Virus record (IMG/VR): IMGVR_UViG_3300023118_000011
Span: 1-47,788 of that record
DNA from: a virus
DNA length: 47,788 nucleotides
Strand: one strand, 5' to 3'
In this document: piece by piece, positions 16,078 to 24,888 of the stretch
Layout of the letters: every line of letters begins with the position of its first letter
How positions within the stretch are numbered: the first letter of the stretch is position 1
Notes under the pieces: generated by a model
What the model was told of the DNA's origin: nothing
What the model saw: only the letters and a program-made list of their open reading frames with translations
Databases searched by the model: none
Made by a program: the position numbers and the translations under genes

Positions 16078-16544
16078 TACGCGCCCCGACGACCGGCGTT
16101 GGCCGGCTTGCCTGCGGCTTCCGCCTGGACCTTGAGGTCTTTCGCCTGCTGGGCCGCATCACCCGTGCTGCCCTTGACCGTCTCGCCCGTGGCAACCGTC
16201 TGGGCATCCTTGGCGGCCTGTTTCTCGGTCACTTCGTCACGGGCCGGCTCGGTAGCCGGGGCCTTCTTGTTGGCTGCTGCCAGTTCCTTCAGGCGCTCGG
16301 CCGCGGCCGCTTCGATCTGCTCGCGCTCGAGGGCCACACGACGTTCCACTTCGGCGTCGATGAATGCCTGCGTGGAGGCATCGGTATCGACATCCTTGCC
16401 GCTGCCCAGGTCGACGTGGGCCTTGCCGAACCAGTGGTTGGCGACGTCATGCGGGACGTCATCACCGGCCTTGAACGTGCTGGTCTCACCATGGCTGTGC
16501 GTGAAGGTGAACGGTGCCTTGGCGGTGTAGGTCTTCTTGCTCAT
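16077..16544 (-). CDS. hypothetical virion-region protein, STY1053-like start
   Basis: The first 45 residues form a small domain (MSKKTYTAKAPFTFTHSHGE, then FKAGDDVPHDVANHWFGKAH) of the STY1053-like kind found after capsid genes. The rest is a charged helix rich in Ala, Glu and Lys, then a low-complexity tail to residue 155. It probably lines the head or adaptor region, but its role is unknown. It is separated from the capsid gene by 36 bases. Confidence 0.7.
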   Translation of the reverse strand: MSKKTYTAKAPFTFTHSHGETSTFKAGDDVPHDVANHWFGKAHVDLGSGKDVDTDASTQAFIDAEVERRVALEREQIEAAAAERLKELAAANKKAPATEPARDEVTEKQAAKDAQTVATGETVKGSTGDAAQQAKDLKVQAEAAGKPANAGRRGA

Positions 16545-16580
16545 GGTGCGCTCCGAAAGGGAAGGGGAGGAACCGGGGGA

Positions 16581-17627
16581 TTAACCCCCGGCGCCTGCGG
16601 CCGTGACGCCATCCCAATAGCTGATGGCCTCGGGACGGACCACTTCGACCACGCCCAGCTTGGCGTAGACGTCCACCGACTGCTGGATGCCGTTGAGCTG
16701 AAGCGGCGTCCGCATCGGTGCAACCTGCGGGAAGCGGATGATGTTGCGGTCCTTGCTGTAGACGACCATGCGGCCGACACCGCCGACACCGGCCGAGGCG
16801 GCGAACTTCATCGGCACGATTTCCAGCGTGGCACCCGCCTGGGTCGAGGCGATGTTGTTCAGACGCAGGTAGGACAAGATCGACTGGCTACCCGCCGTGC
16901 TGACCAGCGCCTGGGAGATGTAGGCGTAGGCCACCGGGGGCAGGCCGATGCGGTTGGACATCAGCGCGTAGCCGGTGTTCGTCCAGTTGGCGACGATCGC
17001 GGCGTTCAGGTCGTTGAGGATTTCCTGCGGGGTCTTGCGCGCCCAATCCGCGAAGCCGCTGGCACCGTTCGGCACGTTGGTGACGGACACGCCCGGGGTG
17101 TTGAGCAGGCCGAACTTGTTCAACGCCGTATCGCCGATGTAGGCCATCTCGTCGTTGTCCATGTTCCACTTCAGATTGATCGCGTCCATCTGAGAGAGGT
17201 CCGGGGAGACCGGCACGCCAGCCTGCTGCATCAGCGCGGCGGCGGCCATTTCGAACACCGACCACTTCGCCGTCATGCCCCACGGGTACAGGGGGTTGAA
17301 CTGCTTGTCGAGGTCGGCCGAGACACCAGGCAGGGCGTCAGCTTTCTTCGAGATGATCGCCTTGCGGCTACCCGAGGACGTGCCGGCATCCGCGCCGAAG
17401 GTCTCACGCGACCAGCTCGACACCTCAGTGCCCATCGAGGCATCGAGGCGAAGATCAAGATCGCGGGTGTAGGTGTAGTTGACCAGCGGCTTGTACAGGG
17501 TGGGGTCCCACGCTTCCAGTGCGCCCATGAGGAACGCACCGGCGCTGTCGGCCGTGGCCTGCGGCACGATGATCTGCTGATCGGCCGTAGCGAGGCGGAC
17601 GGACCGGGTGATGATGGTCTGCTTCAT
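16581..17627 (-). CDS. major capsid protein (DUF2184)
   Basis: A 348-residue protein from an ATG at 17627 (MKQTIITRSVRLATADQQII). HK97-fold features of the DUF2184 family include an N-terminal arm, then TLYKPLVNYTYTRDLDLRL, ADLDKQFNPLYPWGMTAKWS, and a C-terminal IRFPQVAPMRTPLQLNGIQQ with VVEVVRPEAISYWDGV. It follows the cement gene after 13 bases. The extension to 17684 is rejected for lack of a ribosome site. Confidence 0.9.
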   Translation of the reverse strand: MKQTIITRSVRLATADQQIIVPQATADSAGAFLMGALEAWDPTLYKPLVNYTYTRDLDLRLDASMGTEVSSWSRETFGADAGTSSGSRKAIISKKADALPGVSADLDKQFNPLYPWGMTAKWSVFEMAAAALMQQAGVPVSPDLSQMDAINLKWNMDNDEMAYIGDTALNKFGLLNTPGVSVTNVPNGASGFADWARKTPQEILNDLNAAIVANWTNTGYALMSNRIGLPPVAYAYISQALVSTAGSQSILSYLRLNNIASTQAGATLEIVPMKFAASAGVGGVGRMVVYSKDRNIIRFPQVAPMRTPLQLNGIQQSVDVYAKLGVVEVVRPEAISYWDGVTAAGAGG

Positions 17628-17640
17628 GGTCTGTGGGCCC

Positions 17641-18141
17641 TTAGATGTTGAACGCGACTTCGGCGACGGAATTCTCGTCGACAAGGCCCTGGAAGGTGGC
17701 GCCCACGATCACGACCGTGTTGGCACCATCGGCGACGGCTTCGATACCACCGATCACCTTGGCACCGGACGGGGTGGCGATACGCATGTACACCGGGCCC
17801 TGGGCGGCCGGGACACCGGCGTTGACCTGCACCATGATGTAGCCGCGGCGCAGGATGTCGATCGGGAAGTTCGCACCAGGCGGCACGGCATTGCCGAAGG
17901 CCGGGGCGAAGGTGAAGTCCTGACCGGGCCACGGACGGACCGAGAAGCCGTAGACGACGGCAGCGGTGTCAGCGGCGGCGATCGCGGTAGCGCGGCCGGC
18001 GACCATCTTGACCGGGACGCCGAACAGGGTCACCGGCGCGGTGGCCGACTGGATCTGCGGTTCGATGGTCTGGACGTTCGGGCGTGCAGGCGTGCCCGGC
18101 GCCGGGAAGGGCATCTGAAGCTTGAAGACGGTATTGCTCAT
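17641..18141 (-). CDS. capsid cement protein (Gp24-like)
   Basis: A 166-residue beta-rich protein starting MSNTVFKLQMPFPAPGTPAR. It contains VVYGFSVRPWPGQDF, NFPIDILRRGYIMVQVNAG and GPVYMRIATPSGAKVIGGIE, the usual pattern of the structural cement proteins encoded just before the capsid. It should sit at the threefold or quasi-threefold points of the shell and stabilise it. Confidence 0.8.
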   Translation of the reverse strand: MSNTVFKLQMPFPAPGTPARPNVQTIEPQIQSATAPVTLFGVPVKMVAGRATAIAAADTAAVVYGFSVRPWPGQDFTFAPAFGNAVPPGANFPIDILRRGYIMVQVNAGVPAAQGPVYMRIATPSGAKVIGGIEAVADGANTVVIVGATFQGLVDENSVAEVAFNI

Positions 18142-18171
18142 GGTGGCGGTTCCTCGTGGGTGCCGGGTGGG

Positions 18172-18846
18172 TTACTTGCTGGCCCAAGCCGCGTCGATGC
18201 CTTCCTGCATCATCTGGGCTGGGGTCTTGCTGCCGGCGCCCGGAGCACGCGCGACGGTGTTGGGAACGGCGTTGTTGAGCTTGGCGCGGACCGCAGCAGC
18301 GACACCGAAGTTAGCGTCGATGAGCGAGGCATCCGCCGTGGCGATATCCACGCCAGCCAGAAGCGGCATCAGCGTATCGCGCAGGTCGCCGGTGTAGGCG
18401 GCAGAGAGGGCCGCGCGCTGAAGGCCGAGCATGTCAGCCGCGGCATCACCAGTCGGCTGGGCGAGCTTGACACCTGGGGCCAGAATCTCGGCTGCTGAGG
18501 CAATCTCGGTCTGGCGGGTCACCGGGTAGCGGGTTGCCATGGCGGCATCGGCGGTCGCGGTTGCGGTGCGGGCAGCTTCGGCAGCGGCGGCATCGGCCGT
18601 GGCCTTCGCGGTGCGGTTGCTCTCGGCTGTCTCGAGCACCGTCAGGCGATTGCCCAGCGACTCGATACCGGCCAGGATCGCCGCGGCATCACCTGTGGCA
18701 AGGGCAGGGGTGGTTTTGGCGGCAAGGGCCGCGACTTCCGCCGCGTGCTCGCGGTCGGCTTCGTTGAGCGCGTTCGTCACGCCCTCGGCATCGCCGGTAC
18801 GCACCGCGGCGTGAACCTTGTTCTTCAGTTTGTCGAGCCAGTTCAT
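18172..18846 (-). other. possible nested scaffold start inside DUF2213 gene
   Basis: The in-frame ATG at 18846 (MNWLDKLKNKVHAAVRTG) is preceded by GAGGAAACCATCCCC. The product would be 224 residues, entirely Ala-rich and helical. It begins just where the DUF2213 domain ends, as Nu3 does in lambda C. The ribosome site is about 11 bases away, which is on the long side. Confidence 0.35.
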
Positions 18847-19419
18847 GGGGATGGTTTCCTCGTCTCCGATGGCGCAGGTTGGGCCGCCCCGGCCTTTCAT
18901 GACGAGGGCGATGCTATTGCCGATGATGGCGGATTGGGACGCGAGACCCGGCTTGTCGGAGTCCTGCGTGTAGATCGCGGTGTAGCTGGGTGACACTTCA
19001 GGGGTACGCATGTACGCAGGGTTGCTGGGATCGGTCAGGCGCTTGATGGCGACCGCATCGGTGAACAGCAGGTCGACCATGAGGGCATCGGAATCAGCCC
19101 CGGTACCGCGCCTCGGGTTCAGTGCCGTGCCGGTGCTGACCGACTTCGCCATCGCCGGGGTGACGATGTGACCGGGTACGTGGGCGATGGTGACGGGCTT
19201 GCCGAGGTAGCTGGCGATAGTCAACGGGTCGAACAGGCTGGCCTCATCCCGGGTGACGTTGACGATACCTTGGGTAGGGTGGGGCTTGATGCCGGTCAGC
19301 TCACCAGGCCCGTAGATCAGGGTTCCCGTCCGCATGATCGGCACATCCCGGCAGAGCAGGAAGCCCTCCGGCGTCAGTTCGCGGCGACCGCTGAGCTTTT
19401 CGGTGGTGAGCACACGCAT
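18172..19419 (-). CDS. DUF2213 prohead protease/scaffold protein
   Basis: A 415-residue protein. Residues 1-185 are the DUF2213 domain: EGFLLCRDVPIMRTGTLIYG, YLGKPVTIAHVPGHIVTP, VDLLFTDAVAIKRL, ELSPSYTA-like EVSPSYTAIYTQ and IGNSIALVMKGRGGP. This family takes the place of the maturation protease. Residues 190-415 are Ala-rich helical and look like a scaffold. That recalls lambda C/Nu3 and T4 21/22 fusions. An internal ATG at 18846 may start a scaffold alone. It precedes cement and capsid. Confidence 0.8.
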   Translation of the reverse strand: MRVLTTEKLSGRRELTPEGFLLCRDVPIMRTGTLIYGPGELTGIKPHPTQGIVNVTRDEASLFDPLTIASYLGKPVTIAHVPGHIVTPAMAKSVSTGTALNPRRGTGADSDALMVDLLFTDAVAIKRLTDPSNPAYMRTPEVSPSYTAIYTQDSDKPGLASQSAIIGNSIALVMKGRGGPTCAIGDEETIPMNWLDKLKNKVHAAVRTGDAEGVTNALNEADREHAAEVAALAAKTTPALATGDAAAILAGIESLGNRLTVLETAESNRTAKATADAAAAEAARTATATADAAMATRYPVTRQTEIASAAEILAPGVKLAQPTGDAAADMLGLQRAALSAAYTGDLRDTLMPLLAGVDIATADASLIDANFGVAAAVRAKLNNAVPNTVARAPGAGSKTPAQMMQEGIDAAWASK

Positions 19420-19428
19420 GGCCGGGGG

Positions 19429-19953
19429 CTACCTCAGAACGATGACGCGGCAGGGGATCGAATAGCTGGCACCGATGGCGAGCAGCGGCGCGCTGAGCGC
19501 AACTTTAAGCGTTCCCGCAGCAGAACACCATGCGTTGTGAATGGCGTAGCCGTCCGGAATGCCGACGCCAGCGGTCACCACGGGAAACAATAGAACGTTG
19601 TCGGAGGTCAAAAGGCCGGTCAAACCGGTAAAAGTGAGCGTGCGGATGCCGGCGACAATGGCGATCACGGCGTTCTGGGCGATGGTGACGGTGCCGATGG
19701 TGACAAGCGGGGAGGGGCCAGCGGCAGGCGGATGGGCGGCCAGGTAGGCCGCGACGGCGGTGGCAACCTGAGCATCCGTGGCGTTGTTCCCGCTTGCCGG
19801 TGGGTGCGCCGCGAGGTAGATGGCGACCTGCGCGGCCACCTGAGCATCGGTGGGGGCCTGACCGCCAGGCGCCGGGTTGGCGACGAAGTAGGCGGCAATC
19901 GCTGCCGCCATCGCGTTCTTGCCCATGGGTGCCACGACCACGCGCGGGGCCAT
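19429..19953 (-). CDS. virion-region protein with internal repeats, 174 aa
   Basis: Residues 10-75 hold two close repeats, TDAQVAAQVAIYLAAHPPA and TDAQVATAVAAYLAAHPPA, preceded by a weaker one (MAAAIAAYFVANPAPG). Residues 80-174 are a beta-rich domain (VTIGTVTIAQNAVIAIVAG, then DGYAIHNAWCSAAGTL). The helix-repeat and beta domain combination recalls short fibre or head-decoration proteins. I cannot name a family. It sits between the capsid group and another small virion gene, with which it overlaps by one base. Confidence 0.65.
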   Translation of the reverse strand: MAPRVVVAPMGKNAMAAAIAAYFVANPAPGGQAPTDAQVAAQVAIYLAAHPPASGNNATDAQVATAVAAYLAAHPPAAGPSPLVTIGTVTIAQNAVIAIVAGIRTLTFTGLTGLLTSDNVLLFPVVTAGVGIPDGYAIHNAWCSAAGTLKVALSAPLLAIGASYSIPCRVIVLR

Positions 19954-20339
19954 CAGGCCACCCCCTGTGCGCCGTAGAACATGACGTTGAGGATCGCACC
20001 GGCTGTCTGCCCGATGATCATGAAGTTGCCGCCGCTCACGCGCGCGTCATAGGTGAGCGTTTCCCCGATATCGAGCGGTTGGCCGAAGGTCGTGGTCGGC
20101 GTGCTGCCATCGTCACAGTAGCGCGCACCGTCGCCTTCCATCTTGAGCTGGGCCAGCACCACCCCCGGAAGGATGGTCGAGAGGCTGACCGGCGCGGTAG
20201 TCGATAGCGTGATCTGGCGGTATCCCAAGGGGATCAGTCGAAGATTGCCGGAGTAATTGCCCGCGGGATCAAACGAGGTGACGGGGACGGAATCGACTGG
20301 CCCTAAGGCCGAGAGCGCAGAGGGGACGCGGTTTGCCAT
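19953..20339 (-). CDS. hypothetical virion-region protein, 128 aa
   Basis: A start at 20339 gives a beta-rich protein opening MANRVPSALSALGPVDSVPV. It contains NLRLIPLGYRQITLSTTAPV and GETLTYDARVSGGNFMIIG, like small decoration or fibre-base proteins. No family named. The ORF extension to 20639 crosses the terminator at 20425 and a coiled-coil gene and is rejected. Confidence 0.65.
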   Translation of the reverse strand: MANRVPSALSALGPVDSVPVTSFDPAGNYSGNLRLIPLGYRQITLSTTAPVSLSTILPGVVLAQLKMEGDGARYCDDGSTPTTTFGQPLDIGETLTYDARVSGGNFMIIGQTAGAILNVMFYGAQGVA

Positions 20340-20424
20340 GTGTCTTCCATCCAGTGGGGGACAGGACCGTTGCGGGGATTCCCGTAACGGCGTCACCGGT
20401 GGCAGGCCGGGCGCGTGAAGGATA

Positions 20425-20450
20425 CAAAAAAACCCCACCGAAGTGGGGCT
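20425..20450 (-). terminator. intrinsic terminator with UUCG loop
   Basis: On the minus strand GCCCCAC-TTCG-GTGGGG forms a stable tetraloop hairpin followed by seven or more U. It lies 30 bases after the coiled-coil gene (20479) and about 85 bases before the next start (20339). No clear promoter is visible in between, so downstream structural genes may depend on readthrough. Confidence 0.85.
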
Positions 20451-20478
20451 CAAGTCGAACAGTGCGTGCGGTCGGAAA

Positions 20479-20826
20479 TCAGGCAGTCGGCGCGTTCGGT
20501 TCGGTGCCGCCGCCATCGGTCGGGGCAGCCGGATCGTCGGCACCCATCTGCGCGGTCGAGTCGGTGACCTGGGCGCGCAGGGCGTCGATCTTGTCGGCAG
20601 CGGCAGCGAGGCGAGTCTCGATGTCAGCGGTATCGCCACCCGTGTTCGCCACGGCAGCCGCGAGCTGCTGAATCTCGGCGGAGATGGCAGTCAACTGGTC
20701 ATTGATGTTCGTGCCCAGCAGGGCAAGCGAGGATTCGAGGCGCAGGGTTGCTTCGTTCAGGGCCATGAGCTGTTCCTTGAGGTGGTCGATGCCCAGAAGG
20801 GCTCGGAAGAAATTGCGAAGATTCAT
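20479..20826 (-). CDS. coiled-coil protein, 115 aa
   Basis: The ATG at 20826 has GGTGA 6 bases upstream. MNLRNFFRALLGIDHLKEQL opens a long helix. Residues 20-90 are a continuous helix rich in Ala, Leu and Glu with heptad spacing, ending in a Gly/Pro/Asp-rich tail (DDPAAPTDGGG). No family recognised. Proteins like this occur next to portal and morphogenesis genes and may be minor head parts. It is followed by a strong terminator. Confidence 0.6.
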   Translation of the reverse strand: MNLRNFFRALLGIDHLKEQLMALNEATLRLESSLALLGTNINDQLTAISAEIQQLAAAVANTGGDTADIETRLAAAADKIDALRAQVTDSTAQMGADDPAAPTDGGGTEPNAPTA

Positions 20827-21027
20827 AGGCTTCACCGTGCGCTGGTGCGCCTGGGAATGCTACGCCGTTGCGGCGTTATAGGGGAGTGATCGAGGCGTGC
20901 CGGTTAGGATTGTCCGGCGTCAGTGTTGATGCTTGTATTGGACTCTTTCGGGAGCCACAGCCCTGACCCATTTCGAATTCGTTGGCGTCACCTTAGCGAG
21001 GTGAGAAAGGCCCTAGTCCGCCCTTCG

Positions 21028-21048
21028 CATTGGCTGATCAAGCCAATG
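21028..21048. repeat. 8-bp inverted repeat in a 250-base gap
   Basis: CATTGGCT at 21028-21035 and AGCCAATG at 21041-21048 are perfect inverse copies around GATCA. The gap 20827-21076 contains no ORF of note. On the minus strand a TATAAC lies near 20877, close to the next gene, but no convincing -35 box. The repeat may be a hairpin behind the morphogenesis gene or an operator. Confidence 0.35.
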
Positions 21049-21076
21049 GCACAGCCCATGCGTCGCCGAGGCCATC

Positions 21077-21847
21077 CTACATCGGGATGATCGGCTCTGC
21101 CCAGCACCGGCAGTTCCAGATGGTGCCCGGATTGGCATGGATGCCTGCCGCGATGTCAGCCACAGGCGGAGTGGCGTAGGCGAAGACCTTGCCGTTGAGT
21201 ATCTTGTGGTCGTGCCGAACGTCGCTGTCGCCAACCGTGTGCCAGATGTATTGCGTGGCGCCGGCATACTCCGCGCGTGCCTGCGTGAGGTTGGCCTGAG
21301 CCCGAGCCACCTCCGTCCGCGCAATCAGGTTCGCCCGCGACTTCGTAACCTCGCCGGTCTCCATGAGGGTGGCGGCGATCTGGTCGGCACGCTGGCCTTT
21401 GATGACGCCCTCGATCGCCATCTTGTTGACGCGCTCCGCGGCCTTGGTGGGCAGGGAGGTGATGAGGGCGACCTGTTCGGCTTGGAGCTTTCGGTACGTG
21501 GCGCCGGTGGGTGCGCCCTGAATCTCGGCCTCGAGCAGGCGGCTGATTTCCTTGCCGCGCGCGTACCACTCACGGCGGTCGATGCGGTCGACATCCCGGA
21601 TCATGCGGTCGGCGACACCAGCGGCCCAGCCGGTGAGGGCCGGGGCGTAGGCCAGCAGGGATTGCACGATGCCGGGGACGTAGGACGACGGTGGTTCCTC
21701 GGGCTTGACCTGGCCGTTCACTAGCTCGTCGATCTGCCGGGCGACCTTGCGGAGCTGGACGGCATACCAGCGCTCGACGGGTGTGGTGCGCGGCGCCTTG
21801 AAGCGCACGACACGATCACGGTCCGCGGTGGCGAGGCGCTGGCTCAC
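21077..21847 (-). CDS. phage head morphogenesis protein (Mu F-like)
   Basis: A 256-residue protein. The C-terminal third has the Mu gpF/SPP1 gp7 pattern: SRANLIARTEVARAQANLTQ, then VRHDHKILNGKVF and finally PGTIWNCRCWAEPI. The D-H...C-R-C signature is typical. The N-terminal part is helical. It is a minor head protein bound to the portal, and here it follows the portal with a 4-base overlap. Confidence 0.9.
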   Translation of the reverse strand: MSQRLATADRDRVVRFKAPRTTPVERWYAVQLRKVARQIDELVNGQVKPEEPPSSYVPGIVQSLLAYAPALTGWAAGVADRMIRDVDRIDRREWYARGKEISRLLEAEIQGAPTGATYRKLQAEQVALITSLPTKAAERVNKMAIEGVIKGQRADQIAATLMETGEVTKSRANLIARTEVARAQANLTQARAEYAGATQYIWHTVGDSDVRHDHKILNGKVFAYATPPVADIAAGIHANPGTIWNCRCWAEPIIPM

Positions 21848-23277
21848 GCGTCAACCTGGGCCGGGGCTTTGGGGTTGGCGGGATCGACTTGGCCGGGCTC
21901 GGGCAGCGGAGCGACATAGCCGGGCTGAAGCTCCGGTGGGTCGTTCTCGGCCTCGGTAATGTCTTCGTCGGTGATCTTCGTGCCGCGCCCGGTGATTTCG
22001 GACAGGGACTTCAATTCCGATAGCGTGGTGGCACGGCTGATGATGCCGCTGCCTTCCAGTGTGTTGAGGGTCGTGGCGTCCTGCTGGAAGATCTTGGACT
22101 TGGTTTCCTCGCTCATCGGCGAAATGTCGCGGAAGTTGAAGCCGAATCCTTCTTCCGGTGGACGGCCCATGACGGAACGGTGCATCACGTCAAGCGTGCG
22201 GGAGAGACCACGGCGCAGCCGGCGCTCCTGGTTCTGCTTCAGCATCCCGACCCAGAGGTCCATGTCCAAGTCGCCATCGGCGTTCAAGCCGCTGGGCGCC
22301 TGCCCGTAGAGGACGGCCATGGGAATCTCGGTGACGGCGGCATAGTCCTGCTTGAACGAGGACAGCACACTATCGAGGCCAGAGAAGGCATAGGAAAGCC
22401 CCTCAAACTTGTCCTTGGCGTCCAGCATCGTGACGCCTTCCAGCGTCTGGGTGACCCGCATGTTCTCGACCTGCTTCATCAGGGCTTCGAACGCGGGGCC
22501 ACCAGCGGCCAGGATGGTACGAAGGTTTTCGATGCTGACGGTACGCAGGTGTGCCTTGTGGATGAGCTGCGCCGTGCCTGCCGTGGCGGTGTCCAGATTG
22601 ATGAGGCGGTCGTACCAGACCTCGACATAGGAGGCGTCCCAGCCCTGCTCGTACAGGCGCTCGCGATAGGGCAGACGGGCACCGCCGTAGCGGATGACGC
22701 GCGTGTAGTGAACCCGCTTGCCGCCCAAGGGGTTGCCATCGGCGAGGATGTCATAAGCCACCGGCAGGCCGAAGTCCGGGCCGTACTCGGTGATGATCTG
22801 CTGGACCGGCTGAAGCTGCCAGCGATCGAAGGTGGCGAAGCCCTTGAACTGGTCCTTGCCGATGGTGTCGGGGTTGAGCGGGGTTTCCAGCGACTGCCCG
22901 TCGATCAGCATCACGTTCAGAGCGCCACCGAACAGGCGACCCCAGCGGAGACCGTCGCCAATCTCATCCCAGATGCCGAGGTCATCGAAGGCCTGCATCA
23001 GTGGGTCGAACTGCTCCGGGTCGTCCTTGGTGGTGAGGTCGATCCCTTCCCGGGTCATGTGGTCGGGTACGGTGTCGATCGCCTTACGCATCAGGCCGGA
23101 ACTTCGGTACATCGCGTTCAGTTCCAGCCAGTTCCGGGTCCGGTTGCGCTGGCTTACGTAGGTGGCACCGCCTTGGAGGTTTGAGGCATTCGCCCCCAGC
23201 CTGGCGTTGAAGTTAGCGAAGCTGTCGGCCGTGACGAGCGCCTTCGGTTCGGCGGGGGCAACGTTCTCGCGGGCCAT
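21844..23277 (-). CDS. portal protein (DUF1073)
   Basis: A 477-residue protein with the DUF1073 signature. It has RNWLELNAMYRSSGLMRKAI, then MTREGIDL, RWGRLFGGALNVMLIDG, VQVWYDRL-like VEVWYDRLINLDTATAG and AVLYGQAPSGLNADGDLDM. The ring forms the DNA entry vertex and binds terminase. The C-terminal 60 residues are acidic and Pro rich. Gene order terminase-portal-morphogenesis is standard. It lies 18 bases after TerL. Confidence 0.9.
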   Translation of the reverse strand: MARENVAPAEPKALVTADSFANFNARLGANASNLQGGATYVSQRNRTRNWLELNAMYRSSGLMRKAIDTVPDHMTREGIDLTTKDDPEQFDPLMQAFDDLGIWDEIGDGLRWGRLFGGALNVMLIDGQSLETPLNPDTIGKDQFKGFATFDRWQLQPVQQIITEYGPDFGLPVAYDILADGNPLGGKRVHYTRVIRYGGARLPYRERLYEQGWDASYVEVWYDRLINLDTATAGTAQLIHKAHLRTVSIENLRTILAAGGPAFEALMKQVENMRVTQTLEGVTMLDAKDKFEGLSYAFSGLDSVLSSFKQDYAAVTEIPMAVLYGQAPSGLNADGDLDMDLWVGMLKQNQERRLRRGLSRTLDVMHRSVMGRPPEEGFGFNFRDISPMSEETKSKIFQQDATTLNTLEGSGIISRATTLSELKSLSEITGRGTKITDEDITEAENDPPELQPGYVAPLPEPGQVDPANPKAPAQVDA

Positions 23278-23295
23278 GGGCTTCTCGATGGTGGG

Positions 23296-24888
23296 TTAGG
23301 ACGCTTCGGCCAGACGCTCCCAGATGGCGAGCGGATCGCTGCCGGGCTGCGACCGAATCATAACGGCGTCGGCGAGGTTAGGCGAACGGGTGCCCTTGGG
23401 CGCCTTGTCCACCACGTACTTGCCAGCGGTGTTGCGCCCGTAGGTGGGCTGGGACAGCTCGATCATCAGCTTGTCGAGCTTGGGCATCGCGCTGGACAGG
23501 GAGATGATTTCGTCCTTGTCGTAGGGTTCACCGGTGACCACTGCGCGGTAGGTGTTCCGGAACAGGATGCGGAGGCGCCACCAGGCTTGGGCCTTGGCGT
23601 TGGGGAAGGTTTCCTTGTTCACCCGGCCCTCAATCATCTCGCCGGTGGGGTCGATCACCTCGCCGCTGCCGCGCCATTCGCTGAAGTGCACGCGTCGCTG
23701 ACCCTTGGCCCGGCGACCCTCATTGATGACCCTCGCGTCACCGCGGACACCACTACCCAAGCCATCAGCATCGGCAATCACCGAATCAATGGCGCGCTCG
23801 TCACAGATGCCGAAGACCTTCAGGGTGGAGTCGTACAGGTCGCCTCCGACACCGGACCACTCGTCCACGAAGTCCACAAGGATGCCCACGCCGGCCGCGA
23901 AGCCCACGGTGTCCTTACCCTCGTCGGCGGGGTCCATGGCGCCGGTACGCTTGCCGGTGGGCTCGATGCCCAGCTTAATATGCGCGTCTACGGCGGCCTG
24001 CACCCACGCGGAGGGGATGAGTACGTTCTCGGCCATCGCCGCATAGGAAAGGTCCAGTTCCTGGGCGACCACGACGGCCTCAAGGTCCTCGACCTGCTTG
24101 GCGTACCACGCCTCGTCCTTGCGCGGATCGTCGCGCCAGTGCGCTGTGAAGATGCGCGCCTTGGGGTAGCGCTTCCGCTTCCGGGCGAAGCTGTTCTCCG
24201 GCCCGTTAGGGCTGCTGACGTCGATACGGCAGTTCGTCGTCTGGGAGAGGGCGGCGTCTACGCTGTCCTGCTGTTCGAGGTACGCGGATTCGTCCACGAT
24301 GTAGGCAGAGGCACGACCACCGCGGCCGATGTTGTCGCCCGCCTCGCCAATCATGCTGGACCCGGTGCCGAGGAAGTTAATTCGCATGTGGGGCGCTTCG
24401 TACTCGCCCTTGAACTCGGCCGGCAGGTTGTCGAGGAAGAACCGGGCTTTCCAGAACAGGGACTTGTTGTCACCGATCTTGTCGACGAGCTCCGCCTTGC
24501 GACTGCCGTACCCGAAGGTCAGGCCATGCCGGAACAGGCAGAGGGTGGCGCCGACGCACACGGTCAGCCAGGAGAAGCCCATATCGCGCGACTTCTCGGC
24601 CAGCCAGTTTTCCCGGGCCTGCCAGTGCTGCATGAAGCGCTCGGCGAATTCCTCCTGCTTCGGGAACAGTAGGAAGGGGACGGTGGTCGGCAGGCCAATC
24701 TCGGCGTTGCGGGGGTCATAGGTCATCCCCCAGTCGGTGATGAACTGGCCCGGGTTGTCGGCATAGAAGGCGCGCAGGCCAGGCAAGAGGTGGGGGTTGG
24801 CCCGGATCTTCTGCAACCGCGACGCGCGCCAGGTCAGCACCGCATGCCAGTCGGGGTTCTTCCAGTCGAACGCGAACGGGACAGGCAT
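23296..24888 (-). CDS. terminase large subunit
   Basis: A 530-residue protein. The ATPase has a variant Walker A at about 98-106 (EKSRDMGFSW) and a Walker B at about 195-200 (AYIVDESAYLE). The nuclease half has GAMDPADEGKDTVGFAAG, VIADADGLGSG and a C-terminal PNLADAVMI aspartate. It drives DNA packaging and cuts the concatemer at the head. The start at 24888 shares a base with the small gene upstream. Confidence 0.9.
   Translation of the reverse strand: MPVPFAFDWKNPDWHAVLTWRASRLQKIRANPHLLPGLRAFYADNPGQFITDWGMTYDPRNAEIGLPTTVPFLLFPKQEEFAERFMQHWQARENWLAEKSRDMGFSWLTVCVGATLCLFRHGLTFGYGSRKAELVDKIGDNKSLFWKARFFLDNLPAEFKGEYEAPHMRINFLGTGSSMIGEAGDNIGRGGRASAYIVDESAYLEQQDSVDAALSQTTNCRIDVSSPNGPENSFARKRKRYPKARIFTAHWRDDPRKDEAWYAKQVEDLEAVVVAQELDLSYAAMAENVLIPSAWVQAAVDAHIKLGIEPTGKRTGAMDPADEGKDTVGFAAGVGILVDFVDEWSGVGGDLYDSTLKVFGICDERAIDSVIADADGLGSGVRGDARVINEGRRAKGQRRVHFSEWRGSGEVIDPTGEMIEGRVNKETFPNAKAQAWWRLRILFRNTYRAVVTGEPYDKDEIISLSSAMPKLDKLMIELSQPTYGRNTAGKYVVDKAPKGTRSPNLADAVMIRSQPGSDPLAIWERLAEAS

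Noticed and set aside
16416-17651. 411-codon plus-strand frame opposite the capsid gene
   Set aside because: Antisense to the major capsid gene, rich in Arg, Asp and His, without a ribosome site or domain.
23587-24672. 361-codon plus-strand frame opposite terminase large subunit
   Set aside because: Shadow of a gene with clear ATPase and nuclease motifs.
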